From contig NC_014550.1 of the NCBI RefSeq assembly GCF_000197735.1, forward strand, positions 1,612,001 to 1,676,000: 64,000 bases of DNA, given 5' to 3'. This DNA is from Glutamicibacter arilaitensis Re117 (GTDB taxonomy: Bacteria > Actinomycetota > Actinomycetes > Actinomycetales > Micrococcaceae). How positions within the stretch are numbered: position 1 is the stretch's first letter; every line of letters begins with the position of its first letter. Below the pieces are notes generated by a model that saw nothing but the letters and a program-made list of their open reading frames with translations, was not told where the DNA came from and searched no databases. Shown here one piece after another: positions 37,432-46,794 of this stretch. A program made the position numbers and the translations under genes.

Positions 37432-37543
37432 GGTTCCATTATCGTCTTGTGACTGGCGGATGTTAGGCATTAAGTCATTGAATCGTTACGAGACATTCAC
37501 GCCAGATCGCATAATTGACAATAGTTCTTGATAGATTCAGAAC

Positions 37544-38011
37544 ATGCGAAGAGCGGTTTGCCCGGGTTCTTTTGACCCGATTCATAATGGACACGTCGAA
37601 ATCATTGCCCGTGCGGCGAGCCTTTTTGATGAAGTGATCGTCGCTGTATCGACAAACTACTCCAAGAAGTATCGCTTCAGCGAAGACGAGCGTGTAGCCA
37701 TGGTGGAAGAAACAGTCGGAGGCCTGCGCGGAGTTTCAGCCATGCCCATGGGGCAAGGACTATTAGCTTATTTCTGCAAGGAACAAGGAGCAGAAGCAAT
37801 AGTAAAAGGATTGCGTAGCACCGTCGATTATGCCTACGAAATTCCGATGGCCACGATGAACCGGCATCTCACAGGTGTTGAAACCGTCTTTCTGCAAGCA
37901 GACACACGCTTTACTCACCTATCCTCGTCGTTGCTTAAAGAAGTGCAAGCACTTGGCGGGGACGTAGACGATTACTTCCCACGCGCAGTTATCAAGCGAC
38001 TTCTGACCTAG
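37544..38011 (+). CDS. coaD: Phosphopantetheine adenylyltransferase
   Basis: 155-residue nucleotidyltransferase for the penultimate step of coenzyme A synthesis. GSFDPIHNGH carries the HxGH motif (residues 14-17), and VKGLRSTVDYAYEIPMATMNRHL and THLSSSLLKEV complete the active site. Length is typical. TAGATT lies six bases before the ATG and no Shine-Dalgarno is seen, so the mRNA may be leaderless. Confidence 0.96.
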   Translation: MRRAVCPGSFDPIHNGHVEIIARAASLFDEVIVAVSTNYSKKYRFSEDERVAMVEETVGGLRGVSAMPMGQGLLAYFCKEQGAEAIVKGLRSTVDYAYEIPMATMNRHLTGVETVFLQADTRFTHLSSSLLKEVQALGGDVDDYFPRAVIKRLLT

Positions 38012-38103
38012 TGAAAGCTCGACTAACTTGGTGCTCCCACAGCTTGTGGATAAAATGAAGCGTCCCCAGAATTTTACTCGAACAAACTGAATGGGTTTTT
38101 AAA

Positions 38104-39003
38104 ATGCCAAAGTCGGCTATTACTAAGGCAGTGATTCCAGCGGCAGGCTTGGGCACTCGATTCCTACCTGCAACGAAGGCAATGCCTAAAGAGATGTTGC
38201 CGGTTGTCGATAAGCCAGCCATTCAATACGTAGTCGCAGAAGCCGTTAAGTCCGGTTTCACTGACTTGCTGATGGTTACTGGTCGTAATAAACGTGCTCT
38301 TGAAGATCACTTCGATCGTGTTCCGTCGCTCGAATACTCGTTAGAAGCGAAGGGCGACAAGAAGAAGCTTGACGCGATTCATGAGGCCACTCGCCTAGGT
38401 GATATCCACTATGTACGCCAGGGCGATCCACGCGGCCTAGGACATGCTGTCCTGTGTGCCAAGCAGCATGTAGGCAACGAACCGTTCGCTGTTCTATTAG
38501 GCGATGACTTGATTGACGAGCGTGACGAGCTGCTGTCCGTCATGGCCGAGGTTCAACGGAAAACTGGTGGTTCCGTCATTGCGCTGATGGAAGTGGAGCC
38601 GGAACAAATCAGTGCGTACGGATGTGCCGATGTCTCCCTGGTGGAAAGCGAAGACTTTGTTAAAGTCAACGCTCTCGTCGAAAAGCCCGAGATCAACGAG
38701 GCACCAAGCAACCTGGCAATTATTGGTAGGTACCTTCTTCATCCACGTGTGTTTGAAGTCTTGGAGCACACGGCACCCGGTCGTGGAAACGAAATCCAGC
38801 TTACAGATGCGTTGCAGATACTCGCTGCGGCACATGGCGAAGGCGCCGGAGTGCATGCAGTCATTTTCCGTGGACGCCGTTATGATACTGGCGACAAGCT
38901 CAGCTATCTGCAGGCAAATATTACATTGGCCGTTGAGAACGATGAACTGGGACCAAGTCTAAAATCGTGGCTCAAAGGATTTGTCAATCAGCTAGCGGAC
39001 TAG
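38104..39003 (+). CDS. galU: UTP--glucose-1-phosphate uridylyltransferase
   Basis: 299 residues; makes UDP-glucose. N-terminal AVIPAAGLGTRFLPATKAMP and the KEMLPVVDKPAIQYVV lysine motif are diagnostic, followed by QGDPRGLGHAVLCA, LLGDDLID and ALMEVEPEQISAYG. UDP-glucose is the substrate for GalE and for hexose-containing wall polymers, fitting the cluster that begins 1.3 kb downstream. A wobble-rich hairpin terminator follows. Confidence 0.95.
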   Translation: MPKSAITKAVIPAAGLGTRFLPATKAMPKEMLPVVDKPAIQYVVAEAVKSGFTDLLMVTGRNKRALEDHFDRVPSLEYSLEAKGDKKKLDAIHEATRLGDIHYVRQGDPRGLGHAVLCAKQHVGNEPFAVLLGDDLIDERDELLSVMAEVQRKTGGSVIALMEVEPEQISAYGCADVSLVESEDFVKVNALVEKPEINEAPSNLAIIGRYLLHPRVFEVLEHTAPGRGNEIQLTDALQILAAAHGEGAGVHAVIFRGRRYDTGDKLSYLQANITLAVENDELGPSLKSWLKGFVNQLAD

Positions 39004-39013
39004 CGTTTGGATA

Positions 39014-39056
39014 GAGGCTACTCAGGATAATCACATTTATCTTGGGTAGTCTTTTT
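39014..39056 (+). terminator. Terminator after galU
   Basis: 16-bp stem (39015-39030 with 39037-39052) with three G-U pairs, 6-base loop, TTTTT tail. Confidence 0.8.
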
Positions 39057-39119
39057 CATTGCACGAAGTCACCCCGGTATGCCGTTGACTTTGGGGATCA
39101 CTGCCCGGGTGGAGAAGGA

Positions 39120-40187
39120 ATGAAGAAAGAGCAAGACCAAGACCTAATATTTTCGTCGCGAAGCGCACGGAATAGGCTCGAACGTAAGAAGAAGCGGACC
39201 CGCAGCATCGTCGTTTCCGTTGTCGTCGTGGTTCTGGTGGCGGTTCTGAGTGCCGGTTACGTTTTGTTTGATTTGCAGCGACAGTTCAACAGCAAATCTA
39301 ATACCGTCGCGTTGAGCTTTTCGGATGCCGAGGAGCAAGCTCGTCCCATCAAAGATCCCGACGACAAATCGATGAACATCTTGTTGTTGGGTGTTGACCA
39401 TGCTGACGAAGATACGACGCAGTCCGCTGCCTTGAACGAGGCGGTTTCACAGCGTAGTGATTCCATGATGCTTGTTCATATTCCAGAAGACCGGTCTCAG
39501 GTATATGTCATGTCGATGGTTCGAGACATGTATGTGGATATCCCAGGGTACGGAATGAATAAGCTCAATGCTGCAATATCCCTTGGTGGAGTACCGCTGC
39601 TGATGCAAACCGTTGAAGGACTCTTTGACACCAAGCTTGATCATTTGGCAATGATTGACTTCGAAGGGTTCCGTGAATTGTCTACGGCACTAGGCGGGGT
39701 GACTGTTGACAACGAGATTCCTTTTACGGCCAACGATACGGACTATTTTTACCCTGCTGGAGATATCACGTTGCAAGGTGATCGAGCGCTTCGGTTTGTT
39801 CGTGAGCGAAAGTCTTTTACCAACGGTGACTACCAGCGCGTCGCTAATCAACGTAAATTCATTTCAGCTGCGGCTAATCAAGTGCTGTCCTCAAATACGT
39901 TAGCTAATCCGGTGAAGCTCTATGAAATCGTCGACAAGGTTTCTCCGTATCTGACCTTCGACCAAAATTTCGATGCAGCAACTCTGGTCGGTCTGGGACT
40001 GCAACTCAAGAACGTAGATACGAAAAATATGAAAATGTTTACCATGCCAACTGCTGGGACATCTACTAGCGCAGACGGTCAATCAATAGAACTAGCTAGC
40101 GAACTCGCAATTGCTCAAATTAGCGACGCTTTGCAAACCGACAGGATGGCTAACTATCTTCAGGAAAACCCTCCAGAAACGCCCTGA
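39120..40187 (+). CDS. LytR-CpsA-Psr (LCP) family protein, second copy
   Basis: 355 residues from the ATG at 39120, chosen because GGAG (39111-39114) lies five bases upstream; an earlier in-frame start at 39042 lies over the galU terminator. Basic tail, transmembrane helix about 30-50, then the LCP domain: MNILLLGVDHADED, RSDSMMLVHIPEDRSQVYVMSMVRDMYVDIPGYG, LGGVTVDNEIPF, RFVRERKSFTNGDYQR. Clearly paralogous to the LCP at 30640. Its place at the head of the wall polymer locus suggests it attaches that polymer to peptidoglycan. Confidence 0.92.
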   Translation: MKKEQDQDLIFSSRSARNRLERKKKRTRSIVVSVVVVVLVAVLSAGYVLFDLQRQFNSKSNTVALSFSDAEEQARPIKDPDDKSMNILLLGVDHADEDTTQSAALNEAVSQRSDSMMLVHIPEDRSQVYVMSMVRDMYVDIPGYGMNKLNAAISLGGVPLLMQTVEGLFDTKLDHLAMIDFEGFRELSTALGGVTVDNEIPFTANDTDYFYPAGDITLQGDRALRFVRERKSFTNGDYQRVANQRKFISAAANQVLSSNTLANPVKLYEIVDKVSPYLTFDQNFDAATLVGLGLQLKNVDTKNMKMFTMPTAGTSTSADGQSIELASELAIAQISDALQTDRMANYLQENPPETP

Positions 40188-40323
40188 GTTGCAGGTGTGG
40201 GATGAACAACACCATGCTGATGGGGAAAAGCCCGAAGAACAGCTTGTCATCTACTAGACTTTGAACATCTATGCTTAGCCGATAATGCATCAAAACGCAT
40301 TCTAACAAGAGGACATATTTCGC

Positions 40324-41172
40324 ATGACAGTTGCGGATGAAGCCGAAAAATACGGCTTGCACCGAGTTGGCGCAAGACCGACATTGGTCAATTACTTGAA
40401 GGAAACGTGGCAGCGCCGCGAGTTCATTTATGAGTTAGCGAAGGCTCGCGTTCAGTCGCAAAACCAGAGAAACCGACTTGGTATTGTCTGGATCGTACTG
40501 AAGCCTACATTTAACGCACTGATGTATGGCTTCATTTTTGGAATTCTCCAGGGCGGAAGCAGAGGGATCGACTATCCTGTTTTCGTTGTCATCGGAGTCT
40601 TCTTGTTTGAGTTCTTCTCAACTTCCATGACTGGCGGTGCGAAAGCAATCACCGGAAATAATGCCCTGGTCCAGTCTTTGTCTTTTCCTCGATTAGCTTT
40701 GCCTGTAGCGCAAATTACCCAGAACGTACTTACGCTCATGCCCATGGTTGTGGTCATGTTCATTTATGCGCTCATATTAGGAACTACGCCCAAATGGTCT
40801 TGGCTTACGATTATCCCAATTATTGCTCTGTTTACAGTCTTTAATTTGGGAGTGGCACTCATATGTGCGCGAATTACGGTGCATGTTCGCGACTTTACCC
40901 AGATTCTCCCTCTTATAGGTCGTGTCCTGTTCTATACATCTGGAGTGTTGTTTAGTGCTGAACGTCTGCTTAGCCACTGGCCGTGGATGATTGCGATCTT
41001 CGACGTTCATCCTGTCTATCAGACGCTTCAACTCGCACGTGGGATGATTATGAACGTGTCCGAGTATGATTCATGGGCTTGGTGGGTACTTACTGCATGG
41101 GCTGTTGTCACGCTGCTTGTGGGATTACTTTATTTCTGGAAGGCAGAGGAGCGTTACGGCCGTGCGAATTAG
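40324..41172 (+). CDS. ABC-2 type polysaccharide/teichoic acid export permease (TagG-like)
   Basis: 282-residue integral membrane protein with about six helices. N-terminal ELAKARVQSQNQRNRLGIVWIVLKPTFNALMYG is the family signature around the first helix. It would carry the lipid-linked polymer across the membrane with the ATPase that follows, whose GTG overlaps the end of this gene by 11 bases. The 136-bp upstream gap has possible promoter elements (GATAATGC near 40280) and an AGAGGA-type ribosome site. Confidence 0.9.
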   Translation: MTVADEAEKYGLHRVGARPTLVNYLKETWQRREFIYELAKARVQSQNQRNRLGIVWIVLKPTFNALMYGFIFGILQGGSRGIDYPVFVVIGVFLFEFFSTSMTGGAKAITGNNALVQSLSFPRLALPVAQITQNVLTLMPMVVVMFIYALILGTTPKWSWLTIIPIIALFTVFNLGVALICARITVHVRDFTQILPLIGRVLFYTSGVLFSAERLLSHWPWMIAIFDVHPVYQTLQLARGMIMNVSEYDSWAWWVLTAWAVVTLLVGLLYFWKAEERYGRAN

Positions 41173-42049
41173 TTTCGATGATTTGATCAACCCTGAACTA
41201 CATCCAGATTATGAACCTGCACCCATCTTTTCGGATGATACTTCATTCATAGATGTTGTTAAACCAGAAGAAATCAAGAACTCTCAACTCCAAGTTGACG
41301 AATCTCGTCAACCAGTCGTGATTGTAGATAATCTGCACGTCAAGTATGAAGTTTTCTCAAGTGGCAAGGCAGTTGGCAATGCTGGAGCACGACGATTATT
41401 GCAACCAAAGCTTAAGGGTGTGCGGACCGTTCATGCGCTAAAGGGAATTACCTTTGTTGCCTACGAGAATGAGTCGATCGGTGTCATCGGCTCGAATGGT
41501 TCGGGCAAATCGACGTTATTGAAGGCGATTACGGGATTGACACCTCCATCTAGTGGTGCCGTATACGCGCGATCGCGTCCGAGCTTGCTCGGCGTTGGAG
41601 CTGCTCTGATTCCAGACCTTTCCGGCGACAAAAACATTACGTTGGGTGGTCTCGCCCTTGGATATTCGCGCGAACAGGTTGAGGAAATGCGCACGGATAT
41701 AACTCATTTTGCTGAGTTACAGGAATTCATCGATCTTCCCATGCGCACTTACTCCTCGGGCATGAGCGCTCGTTTGAAGTTTGCTATTGCGGCGTCTAAG
41801 AAGCACGATATTTTGATCGTTGACGAAGCTTTGGCTGTTGGAGACGCGAAGTTTAAGAAACGTAGTGAAGCCAAGATCAGGGAGATTCGCGATAGTGCGG
41901 GCACTATCTTCAACGTTTCACATTCCATGGGATCCATCAGAGAGACTTGCAATCGAGTTATCTGGATCGAAAAAGGTGTCCAAATGATGGACGGCGATCC
42001 GGACACAGTGATCAAGGAATACCAGAAGCATCTGAAAGCGAAGAAGTAA
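41162..42049 (+). CDS. ABC exporter ATP-binding subunit (TagH-like)
   Basis: 295 residues from the GTG at 41162 (GAGGAG at 41146-41151). Walker A GSNGSGKST at 110-118, signature TYSSGMSARLKFAIA, Walker B ILIVDEALAVGD and switch His in NVSHSMGSIRETC. The long N-terminal extension before the ATPase core (about 55 residues) and the inserted AGARRLLQPKLKGVRTVHALKG are as in wall teichoic acid/O-antigen exporter ATPases. Pairs with the upstream permease. Confidence 0.92.
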   Translation: MRISFDDLINPELHPDYEPAPIFSDDTSFIDVVKPEEIKNSQLQVDESRQPVVIVDNLHVKYEVFSSGKAVGNAGARRLLQPKLKGVRTVHALKGITFVAYENESIGVIGSNGSGKSTLLKAITGLTPPSSGAVYARSRPSLLGVGAALIPDLSGDKNITLGGLALGYSREQVEEMRTDITHFAELQEFIDLPMRTYSSGMSARLKFAIAASKKHDILIVDEALAVGDAKFKKRSEAKIREIRDSAGTIFNVSHSMGSIRETCNRVIWIEKGVQMMDGDPDTVIKEYQKHLKAKK

Positions 42050-42056
42050 GGGCCGA

Positions 42057-43100
42057 ATGACTGAATTTCCTGGCGTCTCTTATGTCATGCCTGTGCTCAA
42101 TGAATCGGCGTATCTGGAAGAGGCAGTGACCTCGATCCTCGCGCAAGAGTATGCAGGAGAGAAGGAACTGGTCCTAGCACTGGGCCCCAGCCACGATTCC
42201 ACTAACGAGGTTGCCAAGCAACTATCGGCAGCAGACTCACGAATTATTCTTGTTGATAATCCATTAGGCAGAACTCCGATCGGTCTCAACCTGGCCATTC
42301 GTGCGTCTACCTTGCCAATTGTTATTAGGGTTGACGCACATAGCGAACTTCCGAAGAACTATACGCAACGTGGGATCGAGACACTGTACCGCGTGAATGC
42401 CCACGATGTCGGTGGGCTAATGGACGCCAAAGGGCGCACCCCTATTCAGCGCGGCATTGCTGCTGCCTACCACTCGAAATTTGGTTTTGGCGGACCTGCC
42501 TATCATTCAGGCGCGCCCGAAGGCCCGTCTGAATCCGCGTACCTGGGTATCTTCCGCCGGGAAGTATTTGAAGAAGTCGGTTATTACAACGAAGAACTAT
42601 GGCGCGCCCAAGACTGGGAACTTTGCCTGCGCATTCGCAAAGCGGGACATACGGTTTGGTTCGACCCCGAACTAAGAGTTGGCTACTACCCACGCGATAG
42701 CTTCAAGTCCCTTATTAGCCAGTCCATGGCTTCCGGGACTTGGCGGGCGGAAATTGCTCGGCGCTTCCCTGAAGGAAAATCGTTGCGCCATGATGTGCCA
42801 CCAATCTTGCTTGCGGGCGTAGCGACGGGATTCGTTGCAGCAGTAGTAGAGCCGCTAACTAGAGAATCTGCACCCACCGGGCTGCGAGTTGTACTAAACG
42901 TTGCGAAGACAATCCCTGCCATCTATGCGTCCATTGCATTGGTTGCAGGATTAAGTAGTAACGCAAAAGGACTCAAGGATAAGTTGTTGGCCGCGTGTGC
43001 GTTCCCTGCGATTCATTTGCCTTGGGCAGTGGGATACATCAAGGGGCGCGTGTGCGGTGCAGCTGGCACCGTCGACAAGGGACGCGTTAAAAAATCATGA
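42057..43100 (+). CDS. GT2 glycosyltransferase (ExoA-like)
   Basis: 347 residues. GT-A domain: SYVMPVLNESAYLEEAVTSILAQ, RTPIGLNLAIRAS, the metal-binding RVDAHSELP, and QDWELCLRIRKAGHTVWFDPELRVGYYPR with the catalytic-base-like Asp. Two hydrophobic C-terminal segments (about 245-265 and 285-305) suggest membrane attachment at the cytoplasmic face. Seven bases after the ABC ATPase and overlapping the next gene by four. Probably adds a sugar to the lipid-linked polymer; donor unknown. Confidence 0.85.
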   Translation: MTEFPGVSYVMPVLNESAYLEEAVTSILAQEYAGEKELVLALGPSHDSTNEVAKQLSAADSRIILVDNPLGRTPIGLNLAIRASTLPIVIRVDAHSELPKNYTQRGIETLYRVNAHDVGGLMDAKGRTPIQRGIAAAYHSKFGFGGPAYHSGAPEGPSESAYLGIFRREVFEEVGYYNEELWRAQDWELCLRIRKAGHTVWFDPELRVGYYPRDSFKSLISQSMASGTWRAEIARRFPEGKSLRHDVPPILLAGVATGFVAAVVEPLTRESAPTGLRVVLNVAKTIPAIYASIALVAGLSSNAKGLKDKLLAACAFPAIHLPWAVGYIKGRVCGAAGTVDKGRVKKS

Positions 43101-43915
43101 TTGTCCGTCCAAAGAACCCGACGCTAGATCAACTACGCGAGGTCTGCCAGCCGCCAGAAGTCCGTGCCCGTAAGAATGCCGAGCATTGGACGGCAGAGCT
43201 GTACCTGCGTCATATCTCCATTTACCTCACTGCAGTCCTGGTACGTACGCGTATCAGTGCCAATGGGGTCACCGGCTTGATGATTCTAGCCGGATGGTGC
43301 ATGTCTTTAGCATTGCTGATCCCTGGCATCTGGGGACCGTTGCTGGCAGTTACCTTGTCTCAGGTACAGCTGTATTTCGACTGCTCCGACGGTGAAGTAG
43401 CACGCTGGAGAGCAACGCAATCCCCACGCGGTATTTTCATTGACATGGTTGGACACCACACAACTGAAGCACTGATTCCAATTGCATTGGGCTATCGAGT
43501 TTTCAAGGAACTTTCCGCGGATAATTCACCCATCGAGCAAGCTTGGCCGATTTTGTTCATGTCAGCCTGCCTTTCGGTGCTCCTTGTCTTGAACCGGTCC
43601 CAATCTCTCATGGTTCATGCAGCCCGAGGTATGGCAGGACTTGGAAAGTTGCCGGATACTGCTGCCGCGAGATCGGTACCAACAACTTCACTTGTTGGAA
43701 AGCTGCGTTCCCTGGCTCGCTTCCTGCCATTCCATAAGCTGCTTCATGCGGTCGAGCTGTCTTTGATCATTCTTGGTTGCTCGATTATCTCTTTGATCGT
43801 GGGTACGCCGGGAATCGCCGAGAAGTGGATGATCTGGATTTTGTTGCCTGCGTGCGTCCTTGTGAACTTTGGACACTTCCTTTCTAATATGGCCTCGTCC
43901 CGCCTCAAGGCCTAG
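43097..43915 (+). CDS. CDP-alcohol phosphatidyltransferase-family membrane protein, with altered motif
   Basis: 272 residues with several hydrophobic helices. The CDP-alcohol phosphotransferase signature is present as Asp95, Asp98, Gly99, Ala102-Arg103, Gly112 and Asp116, but the last position, normally the catalytic-base Asp, is His120 (IDMVGHH). The enzyme would transfer an alcohol phosphate from a CDP-alcohol, perhaps CDP-glycerol made by the nearby TagD-like enzyme, to a lipid or polymer acceptor. ATG overlaps the preceding GT2 stop by four bases. With the changed residue the reaction may use His as base, or the protein may be a subgroup with another substrate. Confidence 0.82.
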   Translation: MIVRPKNPTLDQLREVCQPPEVRARKNAEHWTAELYLRHISIYLTAVLVRTRISANGVTGLMILAGWCMSLALLIPGIWGPLLAVTLSQVQLYFDCSDGEVARWRATQSPRGIFIDMVGHHTTEALIPIALGYRVFKELSADNSPIEQAWPILFMSACLSVLLVLNRSQSLMVHAARGMAGLGKLPDTAAARSVPTTSLVGKLRSLARFLPFHKLLHAVELSLIILGCSIISLIVGTPGIAEKWMIWILLPACVLVNFGHFLSNMASSRLKA

Positions 43916-43954
43916 ATTGGCCAAATTCGAATATCCCACCGTCCTAGGGGAGTA

Positions 43955-44845
43955 ATGCCTGCAGAGACCAAACCGACCATCGGCGTAGTTGTATTGACCA
44001 TGGGCAATCGCCCGGTTGAGCTCAAGCGTGCCTTGGAATCTTTGCTAGCCCAGCGATCTGTGGCGATTGATGCCGTCGTCGTGGGCAATGGGTGGGACCC
44101 AACGGATATTCCGGAAGGAATCAAGACCCATTTCCTTCCAGAAAATTTGGGTATTCCGGCCGGCCGCAACGCTGGAGTGAAGCAAATACAAGGCGAGTAC
44201 CTGTGCTTCCTCGATGACGATTCATGGTTCATTGATGATGACTTCCTGATCACCGCTGTCGAGCGATTCAGGCATTATCCCCGGATGGGACTGCTGCAGC
44301 CGCGTATCACTGATCCAGAAAACGAGGACCAGAATCCTAGGCGCTGGATTCCACGCTTGAAGAAGCGCACGGCGCTGGAACCAAGCAAGGTATTCCATGT
44401 GGGGGAGACCTGCCTGGTGACTACCCGTAATATTTTTGATGCCACGGGCGGTTGGGCCGGCGGTTTCTGGTACGCACATGAGGGCATCGAACTTGCATGG
44501 CGTGTCTGGGACACCGGAACTTACGTTTGGTATGCCGGGGATATGCAAATCGGTCATCCGATCGTAGATCCACGTCGCCATGATGAGTTTTATCGTTTGA
44601 ACGCCCGCAACCGGGTATGGCTGGCCCGGCGCAATTTACCACTGCCACTGCGTTGGGTCTATCCAACAACCTGGATGCTCATTGAGTGCCTGCGCCTGCG
44701 ACGGAACAAGAGCGCCGTGGCACAATATATAGCCGGATGGCGGGCTGGCTGGGCAGGCAGCCCCTGGTATCGGGAACCACGCCCTAAACTTAGGTGGAAG
44801 ACGATAGTTCGAATGACCCTCGCGGGCCGTTTACCTATAATTTAA
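43955..44845 (+). CDS. GT2 glycosyltransferase
   Basis: 296-residue single-domain GT-A enzyme. IGVVVLTMGNRPVELKRALESLL, ENLGIPAGRNAGV, FLDDDSWFIDDDF (metal-binding acidic cluster) and GGWAGGFWYAHEGIELAWRVWDTG are visible. The C-terminus is basic and lacks clear transmembrane helices. In the same run as the exporter and CDP-alcohol enzyme, so probably part of polymer repeat assembly; donor and acceptor are not evident. Confidence 0.85.
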   Translation: MPAETKPTIGVVVLTMGNRPVELKRALESLLAQRSVAIDAVVVGNGWDPTDIPEGIKTHFLPENLGIPAGRNAGVKQIQGEYLCFLDDDSWFIDDDFLITAVERFRHYPRMGLLQPRITDPENEDQNPRRWIPRLKKRTALEPSKVFHVGETCLVTTRNIFDATGGWAGGFWYAHEGIELAWRVWDTGTYVWYAGDMQIGHPIVDPRRHDEFYRLNARNRVWLARRNLPLPLRWVYPTTWMLIECLRLRRNKSAVAQYIAGWRAGWAGSPWYREPRPKLRWKTIVRMTLAGRLPII

Positions 44846-44909
44846 CGATGGACACTAGTAACCGCTAGCAGCTAACCCCTTAGCTTCTAAGTTGCTTTGA
44901 AAGGGACCA

Positions 44910-45371
44910 ATGACTAAAACTGTTTTGACTTACGGAACTTTTGATCTGTTCCATATCGGGCACTTGAATATCCTGAAGCGCCTCAAGGCAAAGGGCGACC
45001 GCTTGGTAGTCGGCGTATCCACCGATGAGTTCAACGCGATCAAGGGCAAGAAGCCCGTAGTTCCATTTGAACAGCGTCTTGAGATCGTCCAGTCAATCAA
45101 GTACGTGGACCTAGCCATCCCTGAGGAAAACTGGGCGCAAAAGCGGAGCGACATCAAGAAATATGATGCCAAGGTCTTCGGGATCGGCGAAGACTGGAAA
45201 GGCCACTTCGACGACCTCGGCGATGAAGTGGAAGTCATCTACTTGCCGCGCACCGCAGGCATTTCAACGACCGAGATGAAGCGCGTACTCAGCGAGTATG
45301 ACGAGCGCCATGTTGAATCCTTGAAGAACACTCTTGATACGCTCAGCCAAATTGTCAAGGAATTGAGCTAG
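44910..45371 (+). CDS. tagD: Glycerol-3-phosphate cytidylyltransferase (TagD-like)
   Basis: 153 residues. GTFDLFHIGHLNIL gives the HIGH box at 15-18 and RTAGISTTEM (from Arg114) the second nucleotide-binding motif of the family. Makes CDP-glycerol from CTP and glycerol-3-phosphate, supplied by GpsA; CDP-glycerol would be used by the TagF-like domains downstream. The C-terminal 25 residues are a helical extension beyond the 129-residue Bacillus TagD. GAAAGGGA precedes the ATG. Confidence 0.9.
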   Translation: MTKTVLTYGTFDLFHIGHLNILKRLKAKGDRLVVGVSTDEFNAIKGKKPVVPFEQRLEIVQSIKYVDLAIPEENWAQKRSDIKKYDAKVFGIGEDWKGHFDDLGDEVEVIYLPRTAGISTTEMKRVLSEYDERHVESLKNTLDTLSQIVKELS

Positions 45372-45420
45372 AACATCGCAGGCGCCCTGTGTAGCCGAAC
45401 AAACTTAAAAGGGGAAGATC

Positions 45421-46794
45421 ATGCTCGCAGGATGGCGAGGAAGAATTGGTCGAGCTGTGCCTGAATCGATTATCAGCAAAGTTCTGGAGCGGTCGTTGGC
45501 GGCATCTTCCACAGACGTACAGCGCACAGCTCCAGATCTTCGCCGCAGCGCAGAGCACAAATCGATCGAGATTGCCAGCCGCAGAAAGATTGACTTCTCG
45601 CGAGCTTCAAAAGACATGCCGCTGTGCGTCGCAGCAAAGGACTGGCAGAGCCTGAGGCGGGATTTTGAAGCCTCGGGCATGATTGTGCGGAAACTGCATG
45701 GGCAGCATTCCTTCGCGGCGTCGGAAGCTTGGAGCGTAGGCGTTCAGTTGCCTCACTCGGAAAGCATCGCTGATCTTCGCGGAGCTGGGGCTATCTGGCA
45801 GGTGTTCCCAGGGCTGATCAAAGAACCTGTAGACGTACATGATTTTGGCGGAACCGTTGATGCGGTTTACACCTGGGTCGATGCAGAGGATCTGCAATGG
45901 GCTTCGGCCTATCAGGATGCCCTGGGAGCATCTGGCCGTGAAATGACCGACAGCTCAGTGAACAGAGCTAGGTTCCAGTCACACGATGAACTTAGATATT
46001 CTCTGCGCTCCTTGGAATTGAATTTGCCATGGATCAATAAGATCCATTTGGTCACGGCCGGGCAGCGCCCTTCCTGGTTAGTGAAAGAGCACCCTAAGCT
46101 GGTGCTTGTTGACCACCAGACGATCTTCAACGATCCAGAGTCTGATCTGCCAACATTCAATTCGCACGCAATTGAATCACAGCTGGTCAACATCCCAAAT
46201 TTAGCCGAACATTTTCTGTATGTAAATGATGACGTCTTCTTTGGGCGCTACCTTTACCCCAATGCCTTTTTCGGCCCAGCAGGGCAGGCCAAATACAGCC
46301 TGAGTAGCTCGCATTTCGCGCAGGCTGAAGACCCTGGGCTCCCAGTCAATCAGGCAGCTGTAAATAACCGGAACGTTGTTGTCGAACGTTTCGGACGTAC
46401 TTCATCGCATAAATTTCGGCATGTGGCCCACCCGCAACGGCTAAGCGTGCACCGCCAACTCCATGAAGAGCTCGAAGAGTCTATCGCCCGTGTCGCAGCG
46501 AATCGTTTTCGTTCAGAAAACGACCTGTCTATTCCATCTTCACTGGTCCACCAGTTTGCAGCGCAAATGGGTATGGGTTACCCGTCTTCAACTAGCTATC
46601 GGTATATCGACATTGGTTCCAAAGCCTCAGTGCTGGAACTGATGAGGCTATCTCGCGATAGGGGAGTTGACATGTTTTGTATTAATGAAGTTCTTGCGTC
46701 CAGCGATGCCGACAGGCGTTCAGTTCTGGCTCGGGAAATCCTTGCGAGCAAGTTTCCACTGCCATCGACATTCGAGTTGAGCAAGCCGGAATGA
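45421..46794 (+). CDS. Stealth-family sugar-phosphate transferase
   Basis: 457 residues with the Stealth conserved regions: DAVYTWVDAEDLQW (about 147), RFQSHDELRYSLRSLELNLPWI, IHLVTAGQRPSWL, LPTFNSHAIESQL and HFLYVNDDVFFGRYLYP with the acidic triad, then RHVAHPQRLSVHRQL. The family includes GlcNAc-1-phosphotransferases and bacterial capsule hexose-phosphate polymerases, which join sugars through phosphodiesters. A strong AAAGGGGAAG ribosome site precedes the ATG. Paralogous to 60281-61984. Confidence 0.88.
   Translation: MLAGWRGRIGRAVPESIISKVLERSLAASSTDVQRTAPDLRRSAEHKSIEIASRRKIDFSRASKDMPLCVAAKDWQSLRRDFEASGMIVRKLHGQHSFAASEAWSVGVQLPHSESIADLRGAGAIWQVFPGLIKEPVDVHDFGGTVDAVYTWVDAEDLQWASAYQDALGASGREMTDSSVNRARFQSHDELRYSLRSLELNLPWINKIHLVTAGQRPSWLVKEHPKLVLVDHQTIFNDPESDLPTFNSHAIESQLVNIPNLAEHFLYVNDDVFFGRYLYPNAFFGPAGQAKYSLSSSHFAQAEDPGLPVNQAAVNNRNVVVERFGRTSSHKFRHVAHPQRLSVHRQLHEELEESIARVAANRFRSENDLSIPSSLVHQFAAQMGMGYPSSTSYRYIDIGSKASVLELMRLSRDRGVDMFCINEVLASSDADRRSVLAREILASKFPLPSTFELSKPE

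Noticed and set aside
37515..37520. Perfect TTGACA -35 before coaD
   Set aside because: No -10 hexamer lies 16-18 bp downstream; TAGATT is only 11 bp away, so the match is probably fortuitous.
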